Source of the DNA: Candidatus Acidianus copahuensis
GTDB taxonomy: Archaea; Thermoproteota; Thermoprotei_A; Sulfolobales; Sulfolobaceae
Length of the DNA stretch: 64,000 nucleotides
Reading direction: 5' to 3'
Assembly (NCBI RefSeq): GCF_000632495.1
Contig: NZ_JFZT01000021.1
Coordinates: forward strand, 23,507 to 87,506
The notes under the pieces are model-generated. The model did not search any database. It saw only the letters and a program-made list of their open reading frames with translations, and was not told the DNA's origin. Each line of letters begins with the position of its first letter. Within the stretch, counting starts at the first letter, position 1. Shown here piece after piece: positions 1-9,130 of the stretch. The translations under genes and the position numbers were made by a program.

Positions 1-24
1 TTCCTCTTCTACATCTTTTGTCAT
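1..24 (-). CDS. Possible start of a gene leaving the window
   Basis: An ATG on the minus strand opens a frame that reads MTKDVEEE before the edge, 32 bases downstream of the etfA stop. Genes following etfA often encode FixC/FixX-type proteins, but eight residues are too few to identify anything. The direction and short gap fit an operon with etfBA. Confidence 0.2.
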
Positions 25-56
25 GGAAAAAATTTCATAATTCAACTTAAAAAAAT

Positions 57-914
57 TTATCTCTTAAACTTTTCCTTCATTAACTTGCAAAACTCTACTG
101 CGTCTCCAACTACTAGATAGTCTGCGTTTTCCAGTATAGGCGCATCTTTATCTTTGTTTACTGCTACGATAACCTTTGAATCTCTAATACCCGCAATATG
201 CTGTGGTTGCCCTGAAATACCTAGAGCTATGTATAGTTTAGGTCTTATCCTTAGACCTGAAAGACCTATTTGTCTATCCTCAGATACCCAATGTAGATCT
301 GCACAGACAGGTCTACTTCCCCCCACTACTCCTCCAAGAGACTTCGCAAGTTCCTCAGCATAATTCACATTTTCCTTTGAACCCATACCCCTACCTACAC
401 CTATAACAATCTGCGCGGTTGCTGGACTTGCTCCCGACGTAGTGCTCTTAACGCTTAAAGTTTTAATTCTTCCTTCCTTAAAGGAAAGCTTTTCTACCTT
501 TGTCTCCTTCTCCTTCGGTTGGATGGAAGTTCCAGCAACTGTTATAACTGCAGGAATATTTGCTGTTACGTCTACGAGAGCTATCCCACTATAAGCTGTC
601 CTTGTGACCTTAATTACATTTCCTTCAATTCCTAAAGACACTGCGTCTGGAATGTAGGGTAATCTTAGTCTTCCTGCGACTCTTGAAGCTATTGCCCTAT
701 CTCTTCTTACGCTACCAGTAATTACAACGTCAGGACTGAGTGATGATATAAAGTCGACTAAACCATCTTCATCCAATTTATCATATACGTAATTTACATC
801 AGTCAGCTTTTGAGGTTGAGGTGAAATACCTATAAGTTCAGCATTAAATCCTTGAGCTAAAGCTGAAGCCATTCTATAATGAGGTGGGCTTTCAGAAAAT
901 ACTACGATTTTCAT
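57..914 (-). CDS. etfA: Electron transfer flavoprotein alpha subunit
   Basis: This 285-residue protein is the FAD-binding half of an ETF, which collects electrons from acyl-CoA or other dehydrogenases and passes them to an ETF:quinone oxidoreductase. The N-terminal alpha/beta domain starts MKIVVFSESPP, and the C-terminal FAD domain carries the family signatures VIGVGRGMGSKEN, VGGSRPVC and the glycine-rich LGISGQPQHIAGI stretch. The start overlaps the etfB stop by 4 bases, so the pair is translationally coupled. Many Sulfolobales carry fused ETF genes; here they are separate. The length is near the lower end for EtfA. Confidence 0.93.
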   Translation of the reverse strand: MKIVVFSESPPHYRMASALAQGFNAELIGISPQPQKLTDVNYVYDKLDEDGLVDFISSLSPDVVITGSVRRDRAIASRVAGRLRLPYIPDAVSLGIEGNVIKVTRTAYSGIALVDVTANIPAVITVAGTSIQPKEKETKVEKLSFKEGRIKTLSVKSTTSGASPATAQIVIGVGRGMGSKENVNYAEELAKSLGGVVGGSRPVCADLHWVSEDRQIGLSGLRIRPKLYIALGISGQPQHIAGIRDSKVIVAVNKDKDAPILENADYLVVGDAVEFCKLMKEKFKR

Positions 915-1636
915 AGAACACCGTCCTCTCTAAGTTGTGAAATTAGTTTATCCACTGCCTCACTCATGTTTCCTTCAATTATCGTCTTTTTCCTATTAAC
1001 AATCAAGGGCTTTGGTTCTCCAATAGAAACCTTAGGTTCAGGATTAAACTCTACTTCTCGGACTGGCTTTTTCGCAGATTCCATGATTTGTCTAACGCTA
1101 GGTATTCTTGGAGTGTTGATTTCTCCTCCGACTGAAATTACTGCAGGAAGCTGAGTCTCATCTTCTTCAACGTAACTAACCATACCTCTTTCTACTTTGA
1201 TTAAATTTCCTTCAATTGTCAAGGACTTAACGTTTGATAAATATGGTAATCCTAAGATCTCAGCTACGTAACCTGGAACCCCTGAAGTTCCGCTATCTAC
1301 TGTTTGTTCGCCGAATATCACGAGGTCTGGATTAAAAGCCTTGATGTTCTCGGTAATTGCTAATGAAGTGGAGTAAACGTCAGCTTTCTGCGTTTTTATA
1401 GCTAAAACCTCATCTACTCCCATTGCAAGGGCTTCTCTGACAGATTTTCTTTCGATATTTCCAACAGTAATTCCAATGACTTTTCCTCCCATTTTCTCCT
1501 TTAGGAGAATGGCTTCTTCAATAGCGTTCTTATCGTAAGTGCTTATCTTTAAGGGAACATCAAGAAATATTTTATCGCCTGTTGCCTTTATCATGGTATC
1601 ATCTGGAACTATTTTGAAGCCTACAACGATATTCAT
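911..1636 (-). CDS. etfB: Electron transfer flavoprotein beta subunit
   Basis: This 241-residue EtfB/FixA protein has the AMP-site region typical of the family: VVGFKIVPD at the N-terminus, then YDKNAIEEAILLKEK and GEQTVDSGTSGVPGYVAE. It forms a soluble cytoplasmic heterodimer with the EtfA encoded next. A T-rich, TATA-like stretch on the minus strand around 1655-1670 lies about 25 bases upstream of the ATG, so the transcript is probably leaderless or nearly so. Confidence 0.93.
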   Translation of the reverse strand: MNIVVGFKIVPDDTMIKATGDKIFLDVPLKISTYDKNAIEEAILLKEKMGGKVIGITVGNIERKSVREALAMGVDEVLAIKTQKADVYSTSLAITENIKAFNPDLVIFGEQTVDSGTSGVPGYVAEILGLPYLSNVKSLTIEGNLIKVERGMVSYVEEDETQLPAVISVGGEINTPRIPSVRQIMESAKKPVREVEFNPEPKVSIGEPKPLIVNRKKTIIEGNMSEAVDKLISQLREDGVL

Positions 1637-1780
1637 AAATCACTTTACTAACAAACAAAAATAAAAGTAACTAAGCGAGTATTACATCTAGATAATTCTA
1701 ATCATTTTGTTGAAAATATCTATAGTTAACGTAGATTAGTTGAAAAGAATATTTTAAGTCAATCTACTTACGTATTAAAC

Positions 1781-2569
1781 ATGACGTCAATTATTCTATT
1801 GTCTTTAGTCGCTGCTGGTATGGTAGCAATAATTTTAACTATCCTATACTATATAACAAAAATTAGAACATATATAGGTCTTTTCTTCTCATATTTTGCT
1901 CTTCTTATGATGCTAACAATGTTCTTAGGAGCATCTATTTACTTGTATTCGCCGTCGAATGTTAGTTTAGCTGTAGCCTTTGCTGTCAATATGGGAGTTA
2001 TGATAACAGTTTTAGCGTATTTCTTTGCTATAGCAGAAAATATTTCCGAAAGAAAACTGCATGTAAGTTCGATCCACGTATATTCTATTTCTTTACTAGC
2101 AGTTCTAAATGAGGTGTTAATGGGTTCTACTTTTGGTCTTGCTCAGTTCGGTTCTAGGTTATTCTCTACGCCTTATAACGCATTTTATTACAGCATAAAT
2201 AGTTACTGGTTTTTTCTTCCTATGATGAGCGAGATGATTGGTTTCTACGTAATTCATTATTTAAGGGGTTTACAGTATCCATATCTTCTTCCTCTTGTAG
2301 GAGTTACCGCATTCCCACCTACAGCGTTTAACGTTAGTAATTGGTTTCCGTTTGCTGTTATAATGACCCTGGGAATATCAGCTTATGGTGTTTTCTTTAG
2401 TAAGAGGAGAGACTGGAAATATGTTTACCTTAGTCTTATAGTAACAGGCGTGATTCTAATAATTAATGCGTTGCCTTATGATCTAAATGTAGTTATAGCG
2501 ATGACACTTTATTACTCCTCAATATTTTTCCAAGTCTTTCAGAGAGGAGAAATAGATAAGAGATTATAA
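1781..2569 (+). CDS. Polytopic membrane protein, paralogue of the FoxG membrane part
   Basis: This 262-residue protein has about seven membrane segments and no cofactor motif I recognise. It shares a spaced pattern with the first third of the ferredoxin-tailed protein at 16218-18122: (N/S)E-x2-MG, then SI(N/D)-x2-WF and SEM. The pattern recurs in a second copy inside that larger protein. I therefore read it as a single-unit member of the same fox membrane family without the Fe-S tail. It stands divergent to etfB and convergent to foxA. A TATA-like stretch precedes the ATG around 1750. Confidence 0.6.
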   Translation: MTSIILLSLVAAGMVAIILTILYYITKIRTYIGLFFSYFALLMMLTMFLGASIYLYSPSNVSLAVAFAVNMGVMITVLAYFFAIAENISERKLHVSSIHVYSISLLAVLNEVLMGSTFGLAQFGSRLFSTPYNAFYYSINSYWFFLPMMSEMIGFYVIHYLRGLQYPYLLPLVGVTAFPPTAFNVSNWFPFAVIMTLGISAYGVFFSKRRDWKYVYLSLIVTGVILIINALPYDLNVVIAMTLYYSSIFFQVFQRGEIDKRL

Positions 2570-2636
2570 AGTGCTGAATATATAAAAAAATTATTGATTA
2601 AAAATTACTTTAGTTTATATAAAAAGAAAAGTTTTA

Positions 2637-4397
2637 TTACTTTATGTCTGCCTTGTCAGTTTTATCTAGTTTTAGTTCAGCTTTTACGTCCTTTTGTAAA
2701 TTTACATTTCTTGTTAATATGTTATTTCCTTGAACGTTGTTGTTAACGCTATTACTCACTTTTCTTATCATTCCATCAGCAGGTAAGGCTGTTGGTAGTT
2801 CTTCATCGGAATATCCTTCTCTTCTTAATCCATATCTTTCCATAGCTACTGTTATTACGGCCCACATTGGTATATCAGTTTCCTTAATTTTCTTACCATA
2901 AAGTAAAGTCATAATAAGGTTATAGCCAAAGAAGATAGTTGCGAATCCTGCTAACCATCCACCTATCATTATTAACTGATAGTAGGGTTCATAAAATGCT
3001 GCCCAAGCCACTTCCCTTCTTATTAATCCGTAGAACCCTCCTATGGCAGAGGCGGATACGAAAAGGCCCATTCCAGCTTGCCATCCCCAGAAGTGAAGCC
3101 AAGATAATTTAGTGCTATACCACTCTCTTCCCCATAGATATGGTCCAACAGCATACAATACTCCTAAGAGACCTCCTACAGAATATAGAGCTAGCATAAC
3201 ATGAAAATGGCTAAATATCCACCCGGTATTATGGATTGTAGGATCTATAGCTTGCACTGGGTTAGTCGGCTCCGCTTGTATCCCTCCTATGATGTTCCAC
3301 ACAGCTGAAGCGTAGATAAATGCAAGTGCCGCATCCCACTTTAACTTTCTAGGGTCTCCTAACGTTATGAAGAACAAAAGCCATAGAGCAGCGAATGGTA
3401 TTGCTATAAGGGCAGTTGAGGTTTGTGCAAATATGTCCCTTAATATTAATGGCCATGGGTCGTCTCCAAGATGGTGAACGTATACACTGGATCCTAAAAC
3501 GAAAAGTGTTGGAATTAACCATCTTGCAAACCTATAGCTATAGAGCGGTCTTTTGGCGTAAATTGGTATTACTGCTAAAGACGCTCCAGTTAAAGTATAT
3601 GGGGCAAAGTATACTAAGGGATGATCTGCAAACCAGAAAAGTCCCTTCCAAACCTCAGCGTTTGGCACTCCAAATATGGTTATTCCTAATCCTCCTATTG
3701 GTGAAAGTAATGACCATATAACATCAATGAACACAGAGATGTTCGCTAACGCCATCATTATCATATCCATAACTATGAACCCTATTGCGGTTGGAACTAG
3801 CTTTCCCTTGATTCTTCCGTTAAATGAAGTACCCAAAACAGACGCCATTTCCATCCATTCACCAATAACCATAGCGGCGTATCCTATGAACCAAGTAGGA
3901 GATGCCTTCAATGGATTAAGGAATGTAAACATGTATTGATTCTGTACTCCTCCAAAATTCATCATGAACAGACCAATTGTTGCAATCCATAGTCCGGCAT
4001 TAGCGATTTTAGGCCATTTTATAAGCCTGCTTCCATTCATAGCCGGTATTACGTAAAAAGACACTGCAAACACTATTGAAAAAACCGCTCCGAAAATCAT
4101 ATCCATAACATGATTAGTCATTGCTTGGAAGTAATATTCAGGAGTTACAACTACTGGAACTCCCGTAGAGGACAAACCTGCTTGGCTTCTTAGAATAAGG
4201 GCAAAAGCGCCTCCTACGAATAACCAAACTACAGCGACTATGATGTTTTTTATTGTCAACATTTTATACTCCTCGCTATACAGCACCTTCATTAGGATGT
4301 TTCTCTTCTGTTCCCTGGCCTTTACTTCTTCATACTGAGCTGCCCACTCCGATAATTTTTCTCTTTCAGTCCTTCTTACCTCTTCACGGCTAGCCAT
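2637..4397 (-). CDS. foxA: Haem-copper oxidase subunit I, FoxA type
   Basis: This 586-residue terminal oxidase core subunit reduces O2 at a haem-CuB centre in the cytoplasmic membrane. About 12 membrane segments follow a charged 45-residue N-terminal tail. Visible ligands are H96 (low-spin haem, TNHVMD), H259 and Y263 (HPLVY, the CuB His and the cross-linked Tyr), H308-H309 (CuB) and H397/H399 (SHFHV, haems). The helix VI motif is HPLVY rather than HPEVY, so the A-family proton-channel Glu is absent. Fox oxidases are linked to Fe(II) oxidation in Sulfolobales. It lies in the fox cluster but is transcribed away from foxB. Confidence 0.88.
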   Translation of the reverse strand: MASREEVRRTEREKLSEWAAQYEEVKAREQKRNILMKVLYSEEYKMLTIKNIIVAVVWLFVGGAFALILRSQAGLSSTGVPVVVTPEYYFQAMTNHVMDMIFGAVFSIVFAVSFYVIPAMNGSRLIKWPKIANAGLWIATIGLFMMNFGGVQNQYMFTFLNPLKASPTWFIGYAAMVIGEWMEMASVLGTSFNGRIKGKLVPTAIGFIVMDMIMMALANISVFIDVIWSLLSPIGGLGITIFGVPNAEVWKGLFWFADHPLVYFAPYTLTGASLAVIPIYAKRPLYSYRFARWLIPTLFVLGSSVYVHHLGDDPWPLILRDIFAQTSTALIAIPFAALWLLFFITLGDPRKLKWDAALAFIYASAVWNIIGGIQAEPTNPVQAIDPTIHNTGWIFSHFHVMLALYSVGGLLGVLYAVGPYLWGREWYSTKLSWLHFWGWQAGMGLFVSASAIGGFYGLIRREVAWAAFYEPYYQLIMIGGWLAGFATIFFGYNLIMTLLYGKKIKETDIPMWAVITVAMERYGLRREGYSDEELPTALPADGMIRKVSNSVNNNVQGNNILTRNVNLQKDVKAELKLDKTDKADIK

Positions 4398-4499
4398 AAC
4401 TCTCTTAAATTAATGAGACTTACATTAGTTAAAAAACTTTACCATTTAATCATCATATTAATTTAGTTAGTAAAATAGATATTATTTTAAAAAAAGTAA

Positions 4500-4979
4500 T
4501 TAATAAGACGAACTATTAAGCACTACATTAATATCCATTCCATTACTTAGGGATATTATATAGTTACCAGGTGATAAATTTGGTGTTGGAATTAGAACTG
4601 TCTCAAACCCCATGAATATATTATAAGTTCTCTCGTAGGCAGATACGACAGTACCATTTGGTTCTGGCACCTCTACAAGAATATAGTATTCAGGATTTGA
4701 TTCTGAAAAAGTTGAATTAAATATTCCATTTACTGTTAGCTTCTGCGTACATAGGTTATTTATACTAAATATAATTCCATAGATCCTCTCAGACTTTATA
4801 TTTCCAGAACTTGGAGAGTATATTAATATATTGAATTCACCTGATTTAAATGTGGAAAAGGATACAGATTGAGTTTTTACATACGAAAAGAATAATTGCT
4901 TATCGAACAAACTAACTGTGAATAATATGGCAAGTAAAACGATTACTGTTAAAAAAATTGCCTTGACTTTTTTATTCAC
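4500..4979 (-). CDS. Membrane-anchored extracytoplasmic protein of the fox cluster
   Basis: This 159-residue protein has one N-terminal membrane anchor (about residues 7-26) followed by a beta-rich domain with many N-x-S/T sites, which suggests an exposed, possibly glycosylated outer domain. There are no metal-ligand clusters. Its start overlaps the preceding small membrane gene by 8 bases, and foxA follows about 100 bases downstream on the same strand, so the three may be co-transcribed. It could be an accessory oxidase subunit; this rests on location only. Confidence 0.6.
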   Translation of the reverse strand: MNKKVKAIFLTVIVLLAILFTVSLFDKQLFFSYVKTQSVSFSTFKSGEFNILIYSPSSGNIKSERIYGIIFSINNLCTQKLTVNGIFNSTFSESNPEYYILVEVPEPNGTVVSAYERTYNIFMGFETVLIPTPNLSPGNYIISLSNGMDINVVLNSSSY

Positions 4980-5190
4980 GTTTGAATATCCCTCCTATCA
5001 TAATTAAGGCAAGTCCTATTATAGCAAGGAATTCGCCAGCGTAGTCGATACCTCCAGGGACATAACTAAACGCATAAGGCACAGGCTTCAGTAGGCTCAT
5101 AGAGTACATAACCTCTATAATTATTGCGATAGCTACTATAATGGCTCCAACAAGAATAGGACCCCACATCTTTAGATTCATTTTGGTCAT
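4972..5190 (-). CDS. Small two-helix membrane protein of the fox cluster
   Basis: The product is 72 residues if translation starts at the ATG at 5190. The open frame extends upstream to 5265, but a good TATA box lies inside that extension and would sit about 22 bases upstream of the 5190 ATG. I therefore prefer a leaderless transcript from 5190. Two hydrophobic segments are separated by a short loop, and the C-terminus is lysine/arginine-rich. It is translationally coupled to the next gene. No family is recognised. Confidence 0.55.
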   Translation of the reverse strand: MTKMNLKMWGPILVGAIIVAIAIIIEVMYSMSLLKPVPYAFSYVPGGIDYAGEFLAIIGLALIMIGGIFKRE

Positions 5191-5204
5191 TTTGAAGTTT
5201 GTGC

Positions 5205-5218
5205 TATAATATATATAC
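5205..5218 (-). promoter_or_regulatory. TATA box of the foxA-side operon
   Basis: On the minus strand an AT-only TATATATTATA run lies about 22 bases before the ATG at 5190. This is the expected TATA-to-start spacing for a leaderless Sulfolobales gene. Confidence 0.5.
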
Positions 5219-5879
5219 TTTTTTCTTCTTAACTTCGTAAGTTTATTACAGAAATGGTAAATCATTAATGAGTTGTGTTGTTCGTCATAGAAAATAGCTT
5301 ATTTTTAAAAAAGTAAAATATTTGTATACTTTATATGGAATTAGTAAGCGGTAATTACTTCCATGGAAATAATCAGCACTTAACTAAATAGCAATAATAT
5401 TCGTTGTTATGTAGTATAGTGTAACGTTAATTTACTAAATTAATTACTTAGATTCTTGTTCTATCATTAACGGGGTTAACCGCATCCCATATATTATTAT
5501 TAGATAGAAATCAAGTTACTTAAAAAAGGAGAAATTCCACATTATATAATTTAGAAATGCGTTTCCCCTATATTTAAACTTTTCTCTGTACGTGTTTCGT
5601 TGAAATAAGATTTTCATCATATATTCTAAGGTAAAGTTTCTCCTCCTACTACAACTGACCCATATACTCAGTTAAGATGGTTTTTCCTCTATCTAGAAAG
5701 AGGATAATAAGGATCAGTTAAAGGACTTTGTGGGTTAAAATTCAGGGATAAGAGACACTGGATTTTTTTATGGTTTTCTCTTTGTTTAATTATTCGATTT
5801 AAATATTTACAAGACGAAGTTTAATAATATTAATGGAATTCGTTCTCAAATTCTCTATATATAACATCTTTGTTAAGCT

Positions 5880-6420
5880 TTAGCAATAAATTATCCATGA
5901 AAGGACGACAATAGTAAGTGCGGGATATATAAGCCAGTAGCGTAGATGCTGATCATTTCGTCTTTCTATGACCCTCTTATCAACTAGGTTAAGGTGACTG
6001 CTATCAGAAGTTCTTTCAACTCTACAGTGATTGACATACTTCATTACTCTTGGGTTAAACAGCAGATGTTTCCGTGAGAAGTCCCTCTATCTTCCACTTT
6101 CCTCTGTTGGCCACTTTTATCAGTCAAACCACTGCTAGAACATTGATCTTAGGGTCTATTCTTCCTCAAACTATAATCTGGTGTTTGTTCTAATCAGGTA
6201 TGTTAATATTTAGAAACAGTCTCTTCTTCCTAACTTAAGTAGATCAGGTGGAAGAGGACGTTTACATACGCTATAAGTAGTATAAGGGAGTTAGATACTC
6301 ATATCTCCTCTCCTTTTTTTCTTAACCTGGTCAAGGAGAATCCCAAATAAGGATTAGTTACGCTTCTCGTCTCTCTTTTTAATACCTCTTCACTACTTAG
6401 CGTAAGATAATTCATAACCA
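5880..6420 (-). pseudogene. Decayed DDE-type transposase
   Basis: The 5266-6588 gap has no intact gene. On the minus strand a broken reading frame gives transposase-like segments: IDPKINVLAVV followed by KVANRGKWKIEG, then in a shifted frame RVIERRNDQHLRYWLIYP and a hydrophobic tail ending at a stop at 5880. At least four stops and one frame change interrupt it. The pattern resembles a DDE transposase, with an Asp strand followed by RGKW and then an Arg-rich C-terminal helix. The IS family is not resolved. The element split foxA from foxB long ago. The rest of the gap (5266-5870) is AT-rich with nothing I can name. Confidence 0.4.
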
Positions 6421-6547
6421 TATATTTTACTGCTTAGTTCACTTATTCTGCAAAGTATGTGAAAGGTCTCGTGCTGTTTTCCAAAATATTTTTCAATAAA
6501 TAACAATAATTATCAATTTTATTTGAGTTTACTTTTGATGGAAACAT

Positions 6548-6560
6548 AAGATTTAAAAAC
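6548..6560 (+). promoter_or_regulatory. TATA box of foxB
   Basis: The AT-rich GATTTAAAAACC lies about 35 bases before the foxB ATG. A GGAG Shine-Dalgarno-like motif sits 5 bases upstream of that ATG, so this transcript probably has a short leader, unlike most genes here. Confidence 0.4.
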
Positions 6561-6588
6561 CATCTAATCGAAAATCTCTTGGAGAAAA

Positions 6589-7191
6589 ATGAAGAGATCA
6601 ACTGTAATAGCTCTGTTTCTGGTTTTAGTTGTGGTAGCTGTAATATCCCTAGAGGTGCAATATGATTCATACGATTATGTAGGATACAATCCAACTAACA
6701 ATGCAGGAGTAGGCGTTGTTCATGCTTCGTTTGCCAATGCACTAGGAGCATATAAAGGTCCCTATGTAGTTATCTACGTTACTGGACAACAGTGGCATTG
6801 GGACTTTTATCCTCATGACAGGACTTATACTAACTTAACAGTAGTACCAGTTGACGAGCCAGTAGTATTTGTAGTGCATAGCGTTGACGTTTTCCATGAG
6901 TTTTTTGTACAGAGCGCTACTTCCAATTTCAGTTTATTTAATTATGGAGCTGAGGCTGTTCCGGGCTACTACTCTTACATTGTCCTAGTATTTCCAAAGC
7001 CTGGGATATATCATGTGGCTTGTGCAGAGTACTGCGGAACTGCTACTACAGGATTAGGACATTCTTGGCTAGTTGGTACAATAGTTGCGACGACTAACGC
7101 TACATATGCTTCTGAGATAACTGGTGGAGTAATGCCAGAAGGTACATGGGCTCCCAACTCAGTAAGCGGACAGGGAGTTGGAGGGTATTGA
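6589..7191 (+). CDS. foxB: Haem-copper oxidase subunit II with unusual CuA site, FoxB type
   Basis: This 200-residue protein has one membrane anchor (residues 5-22) and a cupredoxin domain outside the membrane that would receive electrons for FoxA. Part of the CuA site is visible: H103, then C145-x-E147-x-C149. The next His is H158, nine residues after the second Cys instead of four, and the usual Met ligand (His+3) is Leu161. Upstream TGQQWHWDFY matches the subunit II aromatic cluster. It starts the plus-strand run of the fox cluster. Confidence 0.85.
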   Translation: MKRSTVIALFLVLVVVAVISLEVQYDSYDYVGYNPTNNAGVGVVHASFANALGAYKGPYVVIYVTGQQWHWDFYPHDRTYTNLTVVPVDEPVVFVVHSVDVFHEFFVQSATSNFSLFNYGAEAVPGYYSYIVLVFPKPGIYHVACAEYCGTATTGLGHSWLVGTIVATTNATYASEITGGVMPEGTWAPNSVSGQGVGGY

Positions 7192-7202
7192 GGTGAGGAA
7201 AA

Positions 7203-7463
7203 ATGGCAAGTAATAAAACTCCAAAAACTTTCCTTTATCTAGGTACAGTGTTAATTATATTAGGTATCATATTATTAGTAGGTGGAACAAGGACTATCAC
7301 TTATCATCAAGAAATCTTTACTGTCAATGGTATGAACCTAGCTTCTCCTCAAACTACTCCGAACTACTTTATCAATTTTATAGGTTTAGCAATTTTTCTC
7401 TTCGGTATTGGAGGTCTTGTATCACATTTTGAGTTAGCTAAAAGAGGAGGTGTAAAAGGATGA
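7203..7463 (+). CDS. Small two-helix membrane protein, fox cluster
   Basis: This 86-residue protein has two hydrophobic segments (about 9-27 and 55-74) and a short outer loop between them. It follows foxB by 11 bases and overlaps the next gene by 4 bases, which puts it firmly in the operon. The GAGGTGAGG just before its ATG is a strong Shine-Dalgarno sequence. It may be a small oxidase subunit. No sequence family is recognised. Confidence 0.65.
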   Translation: MASNKTPKTFLYLGTVLIILGIILLVGGTRTITYHQEIFTVNGMNLASPQTTPNYFINFIGLAIFLFGIGGLVSHFELAKRGGVKG

Positions 7464-9130
7464 ACGGTTATGCAAAACTTCTAGTTATAGGTTTAGTTGT
7501 GTTTTTAGTTATTGTAGGAATAGGATATGGATTAGATCAAGTACTTAATGCTGCAGAAGTCTCATCGAGCACAGTTACTGCATATTATGTACCCAATGCA
7601 CAATTAAATGAAGGAGACCCTGGTAGTGAAATGTTTTGGCAAAGTATACCTTGGAGTACAGTGCCTCTGGTCCCCACAGTTCCTGTACCTAATGGAATCT
7701 CAGGACATACAACAACGGTTTACGTAAAGGCAGCTTGGACATATGTTGACGGCGTTCCATATATTTTTATTCTAATGAAAGCACCAGTTGTTGGATATGA
7801 GTCATGGCAAGCATGTGCTGAAAGAATACCATCTGGACAGATTTGGCAACCATTTTCAAATGCTGGACCAGTAGGCTGGTGGGACGTTAATGTTTCATTT
7901 AGCTATTCTAATCAGTCTGTTGTCAATGTAACGTACTTAAGGCCTGATCAAGTGATTCAGTATCCTCCAGGTCAAGCAATGGCCAATCCTGTTCAAATTA
8001 TTGTATTAAATCAAAGTGGAAAACTAGTAGGTGAAGTCATTGGAGCCACATTACCTAATGGTAACCCGCTTAACAATGGACAACCAGTAATAATTCATAG
8101 TTTATCATTAAATTATAATGGCACAATGATTACTTCGCTGTCTCAATTTCTCTCTATGGGTCTTAATGATACCACATGGTCTCAATCAGCATATAATGAA
8201 TTTTATCCAGAAGATACAGCAGGTTATGTATCTTTATTCTATAACTCTACTTATATGTATCCAGAGAGGTTTGCTATAATGTGGCTTTTAGGTGGAGTTC
8301 CAAAGGATTGGACGCAAATTGCATATACACCTCACATGATGCCAGGTACTTCTGGAGCTTTATCAGCTGGTGAAGCTGAGATTTGGGTGTTAAATAATAA
8401 CCCAAGAGCGAATAATACAGCCGACTTTGGATACCCAGGGCCGACCCTTTTCAGTAGGACAACGGCACCACCTTATTACCATTATCCTCAGTATAAGGAT
8501 CCACTTAATCTAGGGTATCTGAAGAATCAAGGGATAATTGCTGATTTATATAGTAATGGTTCTTCGATATACTATATCGGTGGTCCTCCTTATCAGGGCT
8601 TTCCATATATAAATTCTAAATATATATCGACATGGCAATTCCAACAGTTTGAAGAAGGAACAAACACTACTCCAATAAATGTTACGGCTTTGTGGAATCC
8701 GTCAGTTGTTGCTACAGGCTTTAAGTTCTATAATACTCCTACAGGACCATGGATGAAGGCAGTATTTGCTAGAACTTTTACTACTTTTGGAGTTTCTGGA
8801 GGACAAGGAGAATCTCATTATCAAATACAATTAAAACCTGGAAATAGCTACTGGGTGGCCTTTGCTGTATTTCAGGGGGGATCTGGTGAATCAGTAGATT
8901 TCAAGTCTATATCGTTCTGGTGGAGAATATATATACAACCACCTTCTGGGAGCACTTCTGCCTTACTTCCTCTTTTCATTATAGGCAACTCGATAGCAGC
9001 TCCAGCTATAGCAATAAGTTTATTCGTTAAGGGTTATTCGATGGAGAACTTAAGGTCATTCCTAATTATACCAAAGAATATAATTAAAGTAATAACTAGA
9101 ACTAGACAGTTAAAGGGTAATCATTTATGA
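7460..9130 (+). CDS. foxC: CbsA-like cytochrome b, FoxC type
   Basis: This 556-residue extracytoplasmic protein has an N-terminal anchor (residues 5-23) and a C-terminal membrane helix near 510-530. The body resembles the cytochrome b558/566 subunit A family with an ethylbenzene-dehydrogenase-type haem domain: WTYVDGVPYIFILMKAP, a WWDVNVSF strand, and the histidine/methionine-rich TPHMMPG region. Many N-x-S/T sites point to heavy glycosylation, as known for CbsA. It probably carries electrons at the outer face from Fe(II) towards the oxidase. Both ends overlap the flanking genes by 4 bases. Confidence 0.72.
   Translation: MNGYAKLLVIGLVVFLVIVGIGYGLDQVLNAAEVSSSTVTAYYVPNAQLNEGDPGSEMFWQSIPWSTVPLVPTVPVPNGISGHTTTVYVKAAWTYVDGVPYIFILMKAPVVGYESWQACAERIPSGQIWQPFSNAGPVGWWDVNVSFSYSNQSVVNVTYLRPDQVIQYPPGQAMANPVQIIVLNQSGKLVGEVIGATLPNGNPLNNGQPVIIHSLSLNYNGTMITSLSQFLSMGLNDTTWSQSAYNEFYPEDTAGYVSLFYNSTYMYPERFAIMWLLGGVPKDWTQIAYTPHMMPGTSGALSAGEAEIWVLNNNPRANNTADFGYPGPTLFSRTTAPPYYHYPQYKDPLNLGYLKNQGIIADLYSNGSSIYYIGGPPYQGFPYINSKYISTWQFQQFEEGTNTTPINVTALWNPSVVATGFKFYNTPTGPWMKAVFARTFTTFGVSGGQGESHYQIQLKPGNSYWVAFAVFQGGSGESVDFKSISFWWRIYIQPPSGSTSALLPLFIIGNSIAAPAIAISLFVKGYSMENLRSFLIIPKNIIKVITRTRQLKGNHL

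Noticed and set aside
5697..6420. Plus-strand frame that reads like protein (KEDNKDQLKDFVG and onward)
   Set aside because: About 20 stops in 240 codons is what chance gives in AT-rich DNA; the minus strand has a better transposase signal.
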